NCBI RefSeq assembly: GCF_002216005.1
Contig: NZ_NIQC01000001.1
Location: 1-64,000 of the forward strand
Direction: 5' to 3'
Origin: Natranaerobius trueperi
GTDB taxonomy: Bacteria > Bacillota > Natranaerobiia > Natranaerobiales > Natranaerobiaceae
Length of the DNA stretch: 64,000 nucleotides
The stretch's first letter is position 1. Each line of letters opens with the position of its first letter. This document shows positions 45,847 through 54,271 of this stretch, piece by piece. The notes under the pieces are model-generated. The model saw nothing but the letters and a program-made list of their open reading frames with translations, did no database searches and had not been told where the DNA came from. Made by a program: the position numbers and the translations under genes.

Positions 45847-47541
45847 ATGAGTTGGAAAAAAGAACGACTAAAAAAATTACAAGATATAATAATAACTACA
45901 CAATTCTTTGCTATTATTTTAATCACAATGGCAATTTTCACATATTTCAGACCACATTATTTGAATAACATAGTAATTAATCATACATTCTATCTACTAT
46001 TCTTTTTAGTAATGCTCGTAGCTGGTATTTTATACTTTGAAAACACATTTAGAAATGATAAAAACTTATACGAGGAAAAAATATTAAACTATAGCTCAAT
46101 ACTAAACTTAATACTATTTATTTTAACAACTATCATAGTTTATTTGACAAAGCAGTCAGAAACTTTTATTTTTATTGAATTTCTATATATACTCCCTGTC
46201 TTAACAATTTCAATAAGTCATGGTTTAAATTATGGGTTGTTTTTTTCAGCAGTAGTGAGTGTTAATGTGTTATTTTTTAATAATAGTTATTTAGAGCTAA
46301 ATGACTCCCTTGAAGCTACTTTACTTTTTATTGGTATATTATTCTTATCCGCTTGGTTAAGTGGAAGTTTTACAGAACTTGAAAAAAGTACAAGATCTAA
46401 TTTGGAATCATTAACTAATATTGATAAATTAACAGGGCTTAGTAACCATAAACATTTTCAAGAAGTTCTTAAAAATGTTTTAGAAAATAAACATTCATAT
46501 TCTGAAGTATCATTGATTTTAGCAGATATGGATTATTTTAAATTCTACAATGATAGTTTTGGTCATACACAGGGAGATAGATTATTAAAAGAAGTTGGAC
46601 AAATTATTGATCAAACTGTACCAACGGACTGCACTCCTGCACGATATGGTGGGGATGAATTCGCTATTATCTTACCAGGCTATACTGATATAAAAGCAAA
46701 AGAAATAGCTGAAAAAATAAGGTTAGTAGTTGAACAAACTTCGTTTTATGGAGAAAAGCATATACCACATAATAATATAACTATTTCTTTAGGTGTTTCT
46801 TCAACAAAGCACAATTCAAGAAACTCTAGATATCTTATAGATGCAGCAGATAAAGCTCTTTATAACTCTAAATATACAAATAATAATAAAGTTACATTTT
46901 ATTTTTCTATTCTCAATAATATTAATGAATCTATTAATAAAGAACAACAAGGTTTTATTTACTCATTAAAAACTCTACTAACTATCATTGATGCAAAAGA
47001 CAGGTATACATATGGTCATTCAGAAAGAGTAGCTAATCTTTCTGTAGAGTTAGCTCAAAACTTGGGTATAAAAGGACAAGAACTAGAAAATTTAAAGATT
47101 GGTGCATTTCTACATGATATAGGTAAAATTGAAGTTGATAGAAGCACCTTAACAAAACACGGTAAATTAGATGAAACTGAGTGGGAAATCATGAAAAACC
47201 ATACAGTTTATGGGGGTGAATTAGCCGCAGCTATCAGTAGAGTCTATAACTGTAGTGATATTATAAGGTCTCATCATGAAAATCTTGATGGGTCAGGATA
47301 TCCAGATGGACTTAAAGGAGATGAGATACCTTTTGGAGCTAAAATACTGCGTATTGTAGATAGTTTTGACGCTATGACTACAAAAAGACCATATCGTCCA
47401 AACCTAACAGTTGAAAAAGCTCTAGAAGAGCTATATAGATATAAAGGCATATATTATGATCCTAAAATATTACATGTATTTAGCGAGCTTATATGTAAAT
47501 ATCCTGAATATAGAAAAGATCATTATGCTAACGCACCATAA
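45847..47541 (+). CDS. Membrane GGDEF-HD-GYP c-di-GMP turnover protein
   Basis: 564 residues. About six N-terminal membrane helices (residues 15-178) without a known extracellular domain, then a GGDEF domain with a canonical active site (ARYGGDEFAIILPG) and an HD-GYP phosphodiesterase domain (FLHDIGKIEVD, HHENLDGSGYPDGLKGDEIP, IVDSFDAMTTKRPYRP). No RxxD inhibitory site is evident directly before GGDEF (VPTDCTPARYGGDEF). Both synthesis and hydrolysis of c-di-GMP look possible. It starts 80 bases after agrD on the same strand, with no AgrA-like regulator in the window. The polytopic N-terminus could sense the agr peptide, which is an inference from position. Confidence 0.9.
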   Translation: MSWKKERLKKLQDIIITTQFFAIILITMAIFTYFRPHYLNNIVINHTFYLLFFLVMLVAGILYFENTFRNDKNLYEEKILNYSSILNLILFILTTIIVYLTKQSETFIFIEFLYILPVLTISISHGLNYGLFFSAVVSVNVLFFNNSYLELNDSLEATLLFIGILFLSAWLSGSFTELEKSTRSNLESLTNIDKLTGLSNHKHFQEVLKNVLENKHSYSEVSLILADMDYFKFYNDSFGHTQGDRLLKEVGQIIDQTVPTDCTPARYGGDEFAIILPGYTDIKAKEIAEKIRLVVEQTSFYGEKHIPHNNITISLGVSSTKHNSRNSRYLIDAADKALYNSKYTNNNKVTFYFSILNNINESINKEQQGFIYSLKTLLTIIDAKDRYTYGHSERVANLSVELAQNLGIKGQELENLKIGAFLHDIGKIEVDRSTLTKHGKLDETEWEIMKNHTVYGGELAAAISRVYNCSDIIRSHHENLDGSGYPDGLKGDEIPFGAKILRIVDSFDAMTTKRPYRPNLTVEKALEELYRYKGIYYDPKILHVFSELICKYPEYRKDHYANAP

Positions 47542-47560
47542 CAAATGGTGCGTTAGCATA
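47524..47560. other. Perfect 16-bp hairpin over the GGDEF-HD-GYP stop codon
   Basis: TATGCTAACGCACCAT (47524-47539), loop AACAA, and its exact complement (47545-47560). The stop codon TAA at 47539-47541 lies at the loop. No T-run follows on either strand, so it is not a typical intrinsic terminator though it separates convergent genes. Confidence 0.7.
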
Positions 47561-47585
47561 CAAAAACTAGATCAACCCTTAAATT

Positions 47586-48725
47586 TTAATAATATTCTAT
47601 AGTAACTTTTTTACCCATATTCTCTAACCTTTCTTTAATACCTTTAATAACTTGAGTTTTAATCCCTAGGTCCGGTAAGTCAGGATTTTGATGGGCTTTA
47701 TTTATGGCCTCGCCTACATAAAAATGCATATGTGTACAGTCCTCAATAAAAAGTTTTGTTAAACGGGATGCACCATCTTTTGACTGTGAACTCCAAGAAG
47801 AATCTTTTAAGTGGGTATCAACTAAGTAGTCATCTATATTTTCAAGTACTTTTGATAATGTGAGCACACCTTCTGTTACTAAATCAAACCCCTCAATTTT
47901 AGCAACAGGTGGTACCTCATCTGTACCAGTTGTAACATCAACTTCTATATCTCTACCCGTTTCTCTACTTACTATATTTGCTGCAGTTCCGCCGCAAATA
48001 ATCTTTTTACCTTTTGATTGTAAAATTTTTTGTACCAGTTTAGAGTCATCATTTTGATCTTTCGGTGGACCTGTAAAAACTTGTAATTTTTCAGTTTCAC
48101 GAGCTTTTACAACAACAATTGAAGTATCGTCCCCTGGTTTTTCATTAGATAAAAAGTTTGCTGTATCTATAACTCTTTTAGAAATCAACTTGGAACATTT
48201 TTCTATTTTTGATTGTTTAACTAAATACTTGGCTACATTTTCCCACTGCCAACCTGAGGTAAGTACCTCTCCTTCCCCTGCATTTATTACTCCATCACTA
48301 ACAAGGACTATACTATCACCCTTTATTAGCTGGACTTTACTTTCTAATATTTTTTTACCATGTATTATTCGTTCTTTTTTATTTAGATTGACTAACCTAC
48401 CATCTCTGATAAAAAAGACAGGTGGGTTATCATATTCTACAATATGGGTCTTTCCACTCTTTGATATCTTTAAGATTGTTAAGGTAGAGTAGGCTAATTT
48501 ACGAACATTACAAAATGGTAGTGTACTCGTTATTGTTTCAATTGTTTCATATAAAGTTGCTCCACCTTCTAACATAGTTCTAGCTTTTCTTGTAGTTGTT
48601 CCGAGGCCATCAGATAAAATAATTATAGTATCTTCACGAGTTTCAATAATTTCTATATTGTCCCTAGATAGCTCTTCTTTGTTCTTATTAATATAATCAT
48701 AAGCATAATCTATAAAAAAACCCAA
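47586..48725 (-). CDS. SpoIIE/PP2C-type serine phosphatase
   Basis: 379 residues. The first 200 form a PP2C-like phosphatase: IIILSDGLGTTTRKARTMLEGG, VLVSDGVINAGEGE and GDDTSIVVVKARE supply the metal-binding Asp residues and the SpoIIE signature. The C-terminal part (IICGGTAANIVSRETGRDIEVDVTTGTDEVPPVAKIEGFDLVTEGVLTL onwards) is a second conserved domain seen with this phosphatase in clostridia, often near [FeFe]-hydrogenase genes; none is in the window. Probably controls an anti-sigma/anti-anti-sigma pathway. Partner proteins are not nearby. Confidence 0.85.
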   Translation of the reverse strand: MGFFIDYAYDYINKNKEELSRDNIEIIETREDTIIILSDGLGTTTRKARTMLEGGATLYETIETITSTLPFCNVRKLAYSTLTILKISKSGKTHIVEYDNPPVFFIRDGRLVNLNKKERIIHGKKILESKVQLIKGDSIVLVSDGVINAGEGEVLTSGWQWENVAKYLVKQSKIEKCSKLISKRVIDTANFLSNEKPGDDTSIVVVKARETEKLQVFTGPPKDQNDDSKLVQKILQSKGKKIICGGTAANIVSRETGRDIEVDVTTGTDEVPPVAKIEGFDLVTEGVLTLSKVLENIDDYLVDTHLKDSSWSSQSKDGASRLTKLFIEDCTHMHFYVGEAINKAHQNPDLPDLGIKTQVIKGIKERLENMGKKVTIEYY

Positions 48726-48763
48726 CTACCCACCCTCCTCTCTTAGTTCTCCTAACAGGTATA

Positions 48764-49858
48764 TTATTCCAAAATATCTAATCTATGTTTTGCTATCAAT
48801 AAATCTACCATTTTACCATAGCTTTGTACTCCTTCATCTTGTCGATTTGCAACTAGATAAGTGTTATTTAATCTAGTTGAAACTTCTCGTGTGGTGCCAT
48901 CATAGTGCTTTTGATATTCTCTTGCTGCTTTTATATCTCGTCTTAGACCATCACTATATTCACTTCTGATCTCTAACCAAGTATTAACATCATACCTGTG
49001 TAAAACATTCATAGTATAAGTTAGTGCCATCATAACACCAGAATATTGAAAATCGGGATCAGGATGTTTAGTACTAGTTAAATAAGCTATATAATTTGCT
49101 TCATCTTCTCTTGCAAAACCAGCTTGATGAGCCATTTCATGATTAATAGTAAAAGGAATCATATGATGTGGCATATTGATATTTACATTAGCTTCTGCTG
49201 TAAAAGGAAAATAAAATCCACCTATTCCTGCATAAGAAAGTAAAGGAGATAATATCACACCTTTTGGTCTACCATAATTACCAGAAAGCTCTGGATATGT
49301 CTCAGATGCAATTAAAAAACCTTTATCAGCTCTATTAAACATATCCCAAAAACCATCTGAAATTTTCATTACACCATTTTCATCTTCTTCTACTTGCTTA
49401 CGTAACTCATTCGCCCGGTTAGTTAAGCTTAAAGCTAAGTTTTTTAGTTCCACTACAGTAGTATCTTCAACATGGATATCAGAAATTTCTTCAAAAGTAT
49501 ATCTATTATAATTAAAGCCCCACATAAAGTTAAAGACAACAAAAATAACTGCTATGATAGTTCCTAAGCGTGTTAACTTTTTAGGTAGTTCATTTAAAAA
49601 CTGTCTTGGGGTAATTATCATAATTGTTACTTTATTAATTAGCTGATAGATAATAAAACAGGTTATAAAAATAATTAAAAGTTCAGCTATCGAAAAGGGA
49701 ACTACTCCTGTTAATAAACTATAAGGTCTAATAACCCAGTAGTATACTGTTGTTGAATAAAAAGATTCGATAATTGAAGGAAATCGATCTTGAAGTAGGG
49801 ATATAATTAAACCTAATATTAATAGTCTATAAAGACTTGGTTTAATAAATCTTTTCAT
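48764..49858 (-). CDS. DUF3810 membrane protein with a metallopeptidase motif
   Basis: 364 residues: three N-terminal membrane helices and an extracytoplasmic domain with FNFMWGFNYNRYTFEEI, GNYGRPKGVILSPLLSYAGIGGFYFPFTAEANVN and HEMAHQAGFAREDEANYIAYL. HEMAHQ is an HExxH-like zinc motif with Glu in EDEAN as possible third ligand, so a membrane-bound peptidase is plausible. Biological substrate unknown. ATG 49858 follows AGGGGGG. Confidence 0.85.
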   Translation of the reverse strand: MKRFIKPSLYRLLILGLIISLLQDRFPSIIESFYSTTVYYWVIRPYSLLTGVVPFSIAELLIIFITCFIIYQLINKVTIMIITPRQFLNELPKKLTRLGTIIAVIFVVFNFMWGFNYNRYTFEEISDIHVEDTTVVELKNLALSLTNRANELRKQVEEDENGVMKISDGFWDMFNRADKGFLIASETYPELSGNYGRPKGVILSPLLSYAGIGGFYFPFTAEANVNINMPHHMIPFTINHEMAHQAGFAREDEANYIAYLTSTKHPDPDFQYSGVMMALTYTMNVLHRYDVNTWLEIRSEYSDGLRRDIKAAREYQKHYDGTTREVSTRLNNTYLVANRQDEGVQSYGKMVDLLIAKHRLDILE

Positions 49859-49951
49859 AACTCCCCCCCTAAAAGACTCTCTTCTTAATTGTACCATAGG
49901 GCGAGATAATTCGACATTAAGTTTAAAAGGATAAGTAAATATCTGAGATAG

Positions 49952-49988
49952 AAAATGCTTGCCGACAATTAGTCGACAAGCATTTTTT
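49952..49988 (-). terminator. Terminator of the SecB-like gene
   Basis: AAATGCTTGCCGAC (49953-49966) pairs with GTCGACAAGCATTT (49972-49985), loop AATTA, with a T-rich end on the minus strand. Confidence 0.65.
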
Positions 49989-50394
49989 AGTTTAAGTTAA
50001 CATCTTTATTTTTAAGTTTAACTTGTGGTGATATCACCATAGGACTGCCACGCATTTTATCAGTTATTTGTGCTACCATCATAGCATTTTGTTCACCTGC
50101 AGGGAGTAGTAATCGTTCCATAGAATTTTCTAACTGATCTCTTGTTATTTCTTCCTGAGAGCGATATACCAGTGTAAATTCAGTAAATATCTCAAAAAGA
50201 CCCTCAGGTATGAACCATGTGCGGCAAGTAGCAGCTAAAACTATAAATTCTTTAGTTCTTTTTTTAATCTGATAGTTCCAATCAGTTGATAAACGATGCT
50301 TTGTCCCTTCTTGATTAGATTTTCCTAATGTTCTTGCTTCAATTTTCTCTAATTTAGTTTTAACATGCTCTAATTTTGGTCTTTGTTGTTCCAT
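49987..50394 (-). CDS. SecB-like small protein, tentative
   Basis: 135 residues, no signal peptide. The second half (IPEGLFEIFTEFTLVYRSQEEITRDQLENSMERLLLPAGEQNAMMVAQITDKMRGSPMVISPQVKL) follows the layout of SecB-fold proteins, where a strand, a helix with LxPxA and a final PxxxxP segment recur. SecB-like proteins act as export or toxin-antitoxin chaperones. The match is weak and comes from pattern only. ATG 50394 has AAGGAGAG upstream. Last gene of a run with the C26 amidotransferase and hflX. Confidence 0.4.
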   Translation of the reverse strand: MEQQRPKLEHVKTKLEKIEARTLGKSNQEGTKHRLSTDWNYQIKKRTKEFIVLAATCRTWFIPEGLFEIFTEFTLVYRSQEEITRDQLENSMERLLLPAGEQNAMMVAQITDKMRGSPMVISPQVKLKNKDVNLN

Positions 50395-50409
50395 TATCAA
50401 ATCTCTCCT

Positions 50410-51120
50410 TTATTTATTTACTAGTTCTTTAATAAAGTAATCAATTAAGTGTTTTCCAGCTAGATGATCACCTAAAGTTTCTGGGTGCCACTGTACACCC
50501 AATATAAAACCATTATATTCTATAGCCTCTACTAATCCATCTTGTGAATAAGCAGTAGCAATAACACCAGAAGCAAGATCTTTAATACCTTGATGGTGAA
50601 AACTATTAACCCTAACAGAACTTTTGTTACAAATATCTTTTAATAAGCTATTTGATTCAATATTAATATTATGAGTAGCATAATTTGTTGGGGCACTTTG
50701 TTTATGTTTCATATCTGTTTTTTCTTTTAAATCTTGATAACAGGTACCACCTAAAGCTATATTCACAATTTGCATCCCACGACAAATTGCTAATATAGGA
50801 ATAGTTTTTTCAATGGCTTTTTTTATAAGATAAAGCTCAAGCTCATCCCTACCTGGTTCTATCTTACCTTGACCTTCTTTAGGTTCTTCATTAAAAAAGT
50901 AAGGATCAGGGTCTTCACCACCAGTAAGTAAAATCCCGTCAAGTTTTTCTATTAGATGGTCTAGTTTATCTAAATTTTTTAATAACCCTTCACTTGGGTT
51001 AGGTAAAACTACAGGAATAGCACCACTATCTTCTATACATTTTGTATTAGTATGTTTTATTTTAGTACTAAAGGTTTCATAATCATGATAGGCAGTCACC
51101 CCTATTATGGGAACACTCAT
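50410..51120 (-). CDS. Gamma-glutamyl-GABA hydrolase-type C26 amidotransferase
   Basis: 236 residues of the class I glutamine amidotransferase fold: IIGVTAYHDYE, DGILLTGGEDPDPYFFNEEP, nucleophile Cys in LAICRGMQIVNIALGG, VNSFHHQGIKDLA and the catalytic His in GVQWHPE. This is the PuuD/peptidase C26 pattern, hydrolysing gamma-glutamyl amide bonds. The actual substrate is unknown. 13 bases after hflX and 15 before the SecB-like gene, hence one operon. Confidence 0.88.
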   Translation of the reverse strand: MSVPIIGVTAYHDYETFSTKIKHTNTKCIEDSGAIPVVLPNPSEGLLKNLDKLDHLIEKLDGILLTGGEDPDPYFFNEEPKEGQGKIEPGRDELELYLIKKAIEKTIPILAICRGMQIVNIALGGTCYQDLKEKTDMKHKQSAPTNYATHNINIESNSLLKDICNKSSVRVNSFHHQGIKDLASGVIATAYSQDGLVEAIEYNGFILGVQWHPETLGDHLAGKHLIDYFIKELVNK

Positions 51121-51133
51121 CTTTAATCCTCCC

Positions 51134-52396
51134 TTAGTGATTTTCTAACTCCTGGGTAAGCCTTTTTTCTTCTTCAGGAGGAATTCTAACATATACAAGT
51201 ATAGAAGTTTCATTATATTCTACATCTAATACTTCACCTACTTGATGTAGTCGTGCTTTTAAGTCTTCTCTGTGTATTGGAAACTCAAAATACTTTCTTA
51301 CCCAATGTTTTTCAAGTTGAGTTTGAATAGCTTTTAATAGCTCTGAAAAGTTCTGTTTATTTAAAGCTGAAATTGGTATCTCATAAGGATAATTAGAATA
51401 TAAATTAGGATCAGGGTCATTAACCTGATCAATCTTGTTATATACTTTAATAGTTGGAGTTTTTTCTATCTCTAAAGTTTTCAAAACTTCTTCAACAGCT
51501 TCTATTTCTTCATCCATATGATTGCTTGAAGCATCTATTACATGAAGGATTAAATCAGCTTCTTCTACTTCTTCTAAAGTAGCTCTAAAGGCCGCTACTA
51601 AATGATGAGGTAACTTATTAATAAACCCAACTGTATCAGATACAAGTGATTTAGAACCTGATGGAAGTTCTAGTTTAGCTAGCTTTGGATCTAATGTATT
51701 AAAAAGTTCATCTTTAGCTGTAACATTTGTATCTGTAAGTTTAGATAGAAGTGTGGATTTTCCTGCATTTGTATAACCTACTAACGATATTACAGGTAGG
51801 TTTTGTTTTTTACGGTAGTTTCTACTTTCCTGTCTTCTTTTTCGTACTTCAGTTAATTTTCTCTTTTTTTCTTGAATCTGTTCTCTTATATGACGTCTAT
51901 CTATCTCTAGTTTTTGTTCACCACTACCTCTAGTTCCGATACCACCTGCAAGCCTACTTAATTCTTCTCCTCTACCTACAAGTCGTGGTAGTAAATATTC
52001 TAATTGAGCTAGCTCTACCTGTAGTTTTGCCTCTTTTGAATTGGCTCTTCTATTAAAAATATCTAAAATAAGTGCTGTTCTATCCCAAACAGTAACTTCT
52101 AACTCTTCCTCTAAATTTCTAGTTTGTGCAGGTGATAGTTCATCATCAAAAATCGCTATATCACATGAAAGCTCTTCACAAATAAGTGAAAGTTCCCTTG
52201 CTTTTCCCTTACCTATAAAATAGCCTGGATGTGGTTTACGTCGTTTTTGAATTACTTGAGTAACCACTTCAATACTAGCTGTATTAGCTAGTCGTTCTAA
52301 TTCTTCTAGTGATTCTTCTGTACTAAATCTTATATGTTCATCTGTTAAACAAAGACCAACAGCTACAGCTCTTTCTAAGCTTTTATCATTTTTCAT
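51134..52396 (-). CDS. hflX: GTPase HflX
   Basis: 420 residues. N-terminal HflX domain (VVTQVIQKRRKPHPGYFIGKGKARELSLICEEL), glycine-rich linker (RLVGRGEELSRLAGGIGTRGSGEQKLEIDRRHIREQI) and G domain with P-loop GYTNAGKSTL, DTVGFINKLPHHLVAAF and KVYNKIDQV (NKID). HflX binds 50S subunits and rescues stalled ribosomes after stress. The 5' end overlaps the preceding membrane protein gene by 11 bases. Confidence 0.95.
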   Translation of the reverse strand: MKNDKSLERAVAVGLCLTDEHIRFSTEESLEELERLANTASIEVVTQVIQKRRKPHPGYFIGKGKARELSLICEELSCDIAIFDDELSPAQTRNLEEELEVTVWDRTALILDIFNRRANSKEAKLQVELAQLEYLLPRLVGRGEELSRLAGGIGTRGSGEQKLEIDRRHIREQIQEKKRKLTEVRKRRQESRNYRKKQNLPVISLVGYTNAGKSTLLSKLTDTNVTAKDELFNTLDPKLAKLELPSGSKSLVSDTVGFINKLPHHLVAAFRATLEEVEEADLILHVIDASSNHMDEEIEAVEEVLKTLEIEKTPTIKVYNKIDQVNDPDPNLYSNYPYEIPISALNKQNFSELLKAIQTQLEKHWVRKYFEFPIHREDLKARLHQVGEVLDVEYNETSILVYVRIPPEEEKRLTQELENH

Positions 52397-53093
52397 ATAA
52401 AACCTCCAAGTTTTGTTCTCTAATGGTTAAATTTTCATTATAATGAGAAGCATATAAAAAGTATACATCTACTGTCAAATCCTCTGAATTAGCTTTAGCT
52501 AGTTCTTTTCCTTTTTCACTTAGGTTAAAGTAGATTTCTTCTTCAATTTTTCCAAAATCATTTTTAAGTTCATCTAGAATAAAATAAACCTCTTTTTTAT
52601 CTGTTAATTGTTCTCCCCTTTTAATATATTGTAGATCTTGATATTTCTCTTTATTATCTAGTACCTTTTTTCTTAGATTAATAGTATCAGTAGTGAAGTG
52701 ATCAGGAGTTGTTTCATTTTCTAAAATTGAAACAACACTAAATTGACTAGATGCCCGTTCAACTTCATAATACTCTTCTGGATAAAAGATCGCTACTGTA
52801 ATCGGTATAAAGTTTTCTTCTTTATCACTTACTTCTCCTTTAAGGTTTAATAGTACTTTATCTTCAGTATATAATTCCTTATTTCCTTTTACTTCGATAC
52901 TAATATCATCTTCAAACATAATATGCTGATATAGCGGAATATAAAACAACCAAACAGATATAGAAAAAAACATAAATAATACAAAAACTCCTATATAAAA
53001 ATTACTATTTCTGCCTAACAGTAACCACATCATATATATTATCAGTAGAAAAGCAAATACTCCTACTAAACCAACTATCACAAGAGTTGTCAT
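52386..53093 (-). CDS. Unknown two-helix membrane protein
   Basis: 235 residues. Two N-terminal membrane helices (VIVGLVGVFAFLLIIYMMWLLL and FYIGVFVLFMFFSISVWLFYIPLY) are followed by about 170 hydrophilic residues, probably outside the membrane and of mixed alpha/beta character. I do not recognise the family. ATG 53093 follows TTGGAGGGG. It overlaps hflX, so it is cotranscribed with it. Confidence 0.65.
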   Translation of the reverse strand: MTTLVIVGLVGVFAFLLIIYMMWLLLGRNSNFYIGVFVLFMFFSISVWLFYIPLYQHIMFEDDISIEVKGNKELYTEDKVLLNLKGEVSDKEENFIPITVAIFYPEEYYEVERASSQFSVVSILENETTPDHFTTDTINLRKKVLDNKEKYQDLQYIKRGEQLTDKKEVYFILDELKNDFGKIEEEIYFNLSEKGKELAKANSEDLTVDVYFLYASHYNENLTIREQNLEVLYEK

Positions 53094-53156
53094 ATAAATC
53101 CCCTCCAAGGCTTTCTCTCTATTATTTCCTTTTATCAGTCCCTTTACATTAATTCT

Positions 53157-53196
53157 CTAGAATATATTTTTTTCCTATCAAAAAAATATATTCTAG
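53157..53196. repeat. Perfect 17-bp inverted repeat between divergent genes
   Basis: CTAGAATATATTTTTTT (53157-53173), loop CCTATC, exact complement (53180-53196). It lies in the 198-base divergent promoter region of the hflX operon and the Asp23 gene. It may be an operator or a small palindromic element. Confidence 0.7.
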
Positions 53197-53291
53197 ACAG
53201 GCTTACTTGCAGGACTTAGGAATTTTTTGGAGAATATTATAAGTAAGTAATTTATAATTATAAGGTAGACTATTGAAAGGAGTTGATCAGC

Positions 53292-53711
53292 ATGGCTGAT
53301 AAAGAAACAAATGTTGGTAAGGTGAATAATCTTTCCACTGCGGAAAAGGAAGATAATGTTGAAATAGTAGATGATGTCATTGCAATAATCGCTGGAATCG
53401 CTGCTAATAAAGTAGAAGGTGTTAAAGGTATGACTGGTGGATCATTTGTAGGTAACATTGCAGAAAGAATGGGTAAAAAAGATCTTGGTAAAGGTGTAAA
53501 AATAACTACTGAAGAAAATGAAGTACATGTTGCTATTAGTATTGTAGTACAGTATGGCGTTAAGATTCATGAAACTGCAAAAGAAGTACAAAAAGCAATT
53601 AGAGAAGCTATTCAATCCATGACTGGATTAGAGGTTCCTGCTGTTCAAGTTAATGTTCAGGGTGTTGAAATGGACCAAGAATCTGAAAGTGAATATGAAA
53701 CAATGGAATAA
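53292..53711 (+). CDS. Asp23/Gls24 envelope stress protein
   Basis: 139 residues: VEIVDDVIAIIAGIAANKVEGVKGMTGGSFVGNIAERMGKKDLGKGVKITTEENEVHVAISIVVQYGVKIHETAKEVQKAIREAIQSMTGLEVPAVQVNVQGVEM is the full Asp23 domain, with acidic tails. Asp23 proteins sit at the membrane and are linked to cell-envelope homeostasis in Firmicutes. ATG 53292 has AAGGAGTTGATCAGC before it. Monocistronic, with its own terminator. Confidence 0.93.
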   Translation: MADKETNVGKVNNLSTAEKEDNVEIVDDVIAIIAGIAANKVEGVKGMTGGSFVGNIAERMGKKDLGKGVKITTEENEVHVAISIVVQYGVKIHETAKEVQKAIREAIQSMTGLEVPAVQVNVQGVEMDQESESEYETME

Positions 53712-53718
53712 TCCTTAC

Positions 53719-53747
53719 GACACGGCTTTTAGCCGTGTCTTTTTTTT
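53719..53747 (+). terminator. Asp23 gene terminator
   Basis: GACACGGC, loop TTTTA, GCCGTGTC (53719-53739) then eight T. Confidence 0.9.
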
Positions 53748-53834
53748 AAAAATGTTAATTAGTAATTATTATTTTTATAAATTAGAAAGGAATTACGTAA
53801 TTTTATGTCGAAATTAATATACACCACTCTTATA

Positions 53835-53897
53835 AGGCCCACCCTGTTATAATCGCCCCCCTTTAGGCCCCAGCCTTCAGGGTGGGCCTTTTTTTTT
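53835..53897 (+). terminator. Orphan terminator-like hairpin upstream of glnA
   Basis: AGGCCCACCCTG (53835-53846) pairs exactly with CAGGGTGGGCCT (53878-53889), enclosing a C-rich 31-base loop with a shorter GGCCCCAGCC, then nine T. No gene lies between the Asp23 terminator and this one, so it may end a small RNA or an attenuated leader. Confidence 0.6.
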
Positions 53898-53922
53898 AGC
53901 TTAATATAATTTTCAAACAAAA

Positions 53923-53986
53923 TGGTCACTATAATTTATGACCAATTTTTTAAACTTTTGACACTAATACTGTGAAGTGCTAAAAT
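53923..53986 (+). promoter_or_regulatory. glnA promoter with upstream inverted repeat
   Basis: TTGACA (53958-53963), 17-base spacer, TAAAAT (53981-53986). Thirteen bases upstream lies the inverted repeat TGGTCA-N10-TGACCA (53923-53944), a candidate operator. It does not match the GlnR/TnrA box TGTNA-N7-TNACA. Confidence 0.7.
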
Positions 53987-54128
53987 GTTTTGAATAATAA
54001 ACAAGGAGTGGAACAAATGAAACGAGAAGAGATTATGGCTGAAGTTAAAGATAAAAATGTGGAATTTATTAGACTACAGTTTACTGATATAACAGGTGTA
54101 CTTAAAAATGTTGCTCTTACAGTATCAG

Positions 54129-54173
54129 GGCTTTCATCCCACGCTTTCAATCGTGGGATGAAAGCCTTTTTTT
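54129..54173 (+). terminator. Left-end hairpin of the IS element, also a terminator
   Basis: GGCTTTCATCCCACG (54129-54143), loop CTTTCAAT, exact complement (54152-54166), then seven T. It would cut off glnA transcription 100 bases into the gene. Confidence 0.85.
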
Positions 54174-54271
54174 AATAAAATTAAGTTGTACTATGAAGCA
54201 AAAACATATACAATTAAATCATATGAAACAAGAATATAGAAGAACTAAAACGAAAACAAGGGGGTGACTAA

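Noticed and set aside
53923-53944. GlnR/TnrA box at glnA
   Set aside because: TGGTCA-N10-TGACCA does not fit TGTNA-N7-TNACA. It is reported only as a generic inverted repeat.
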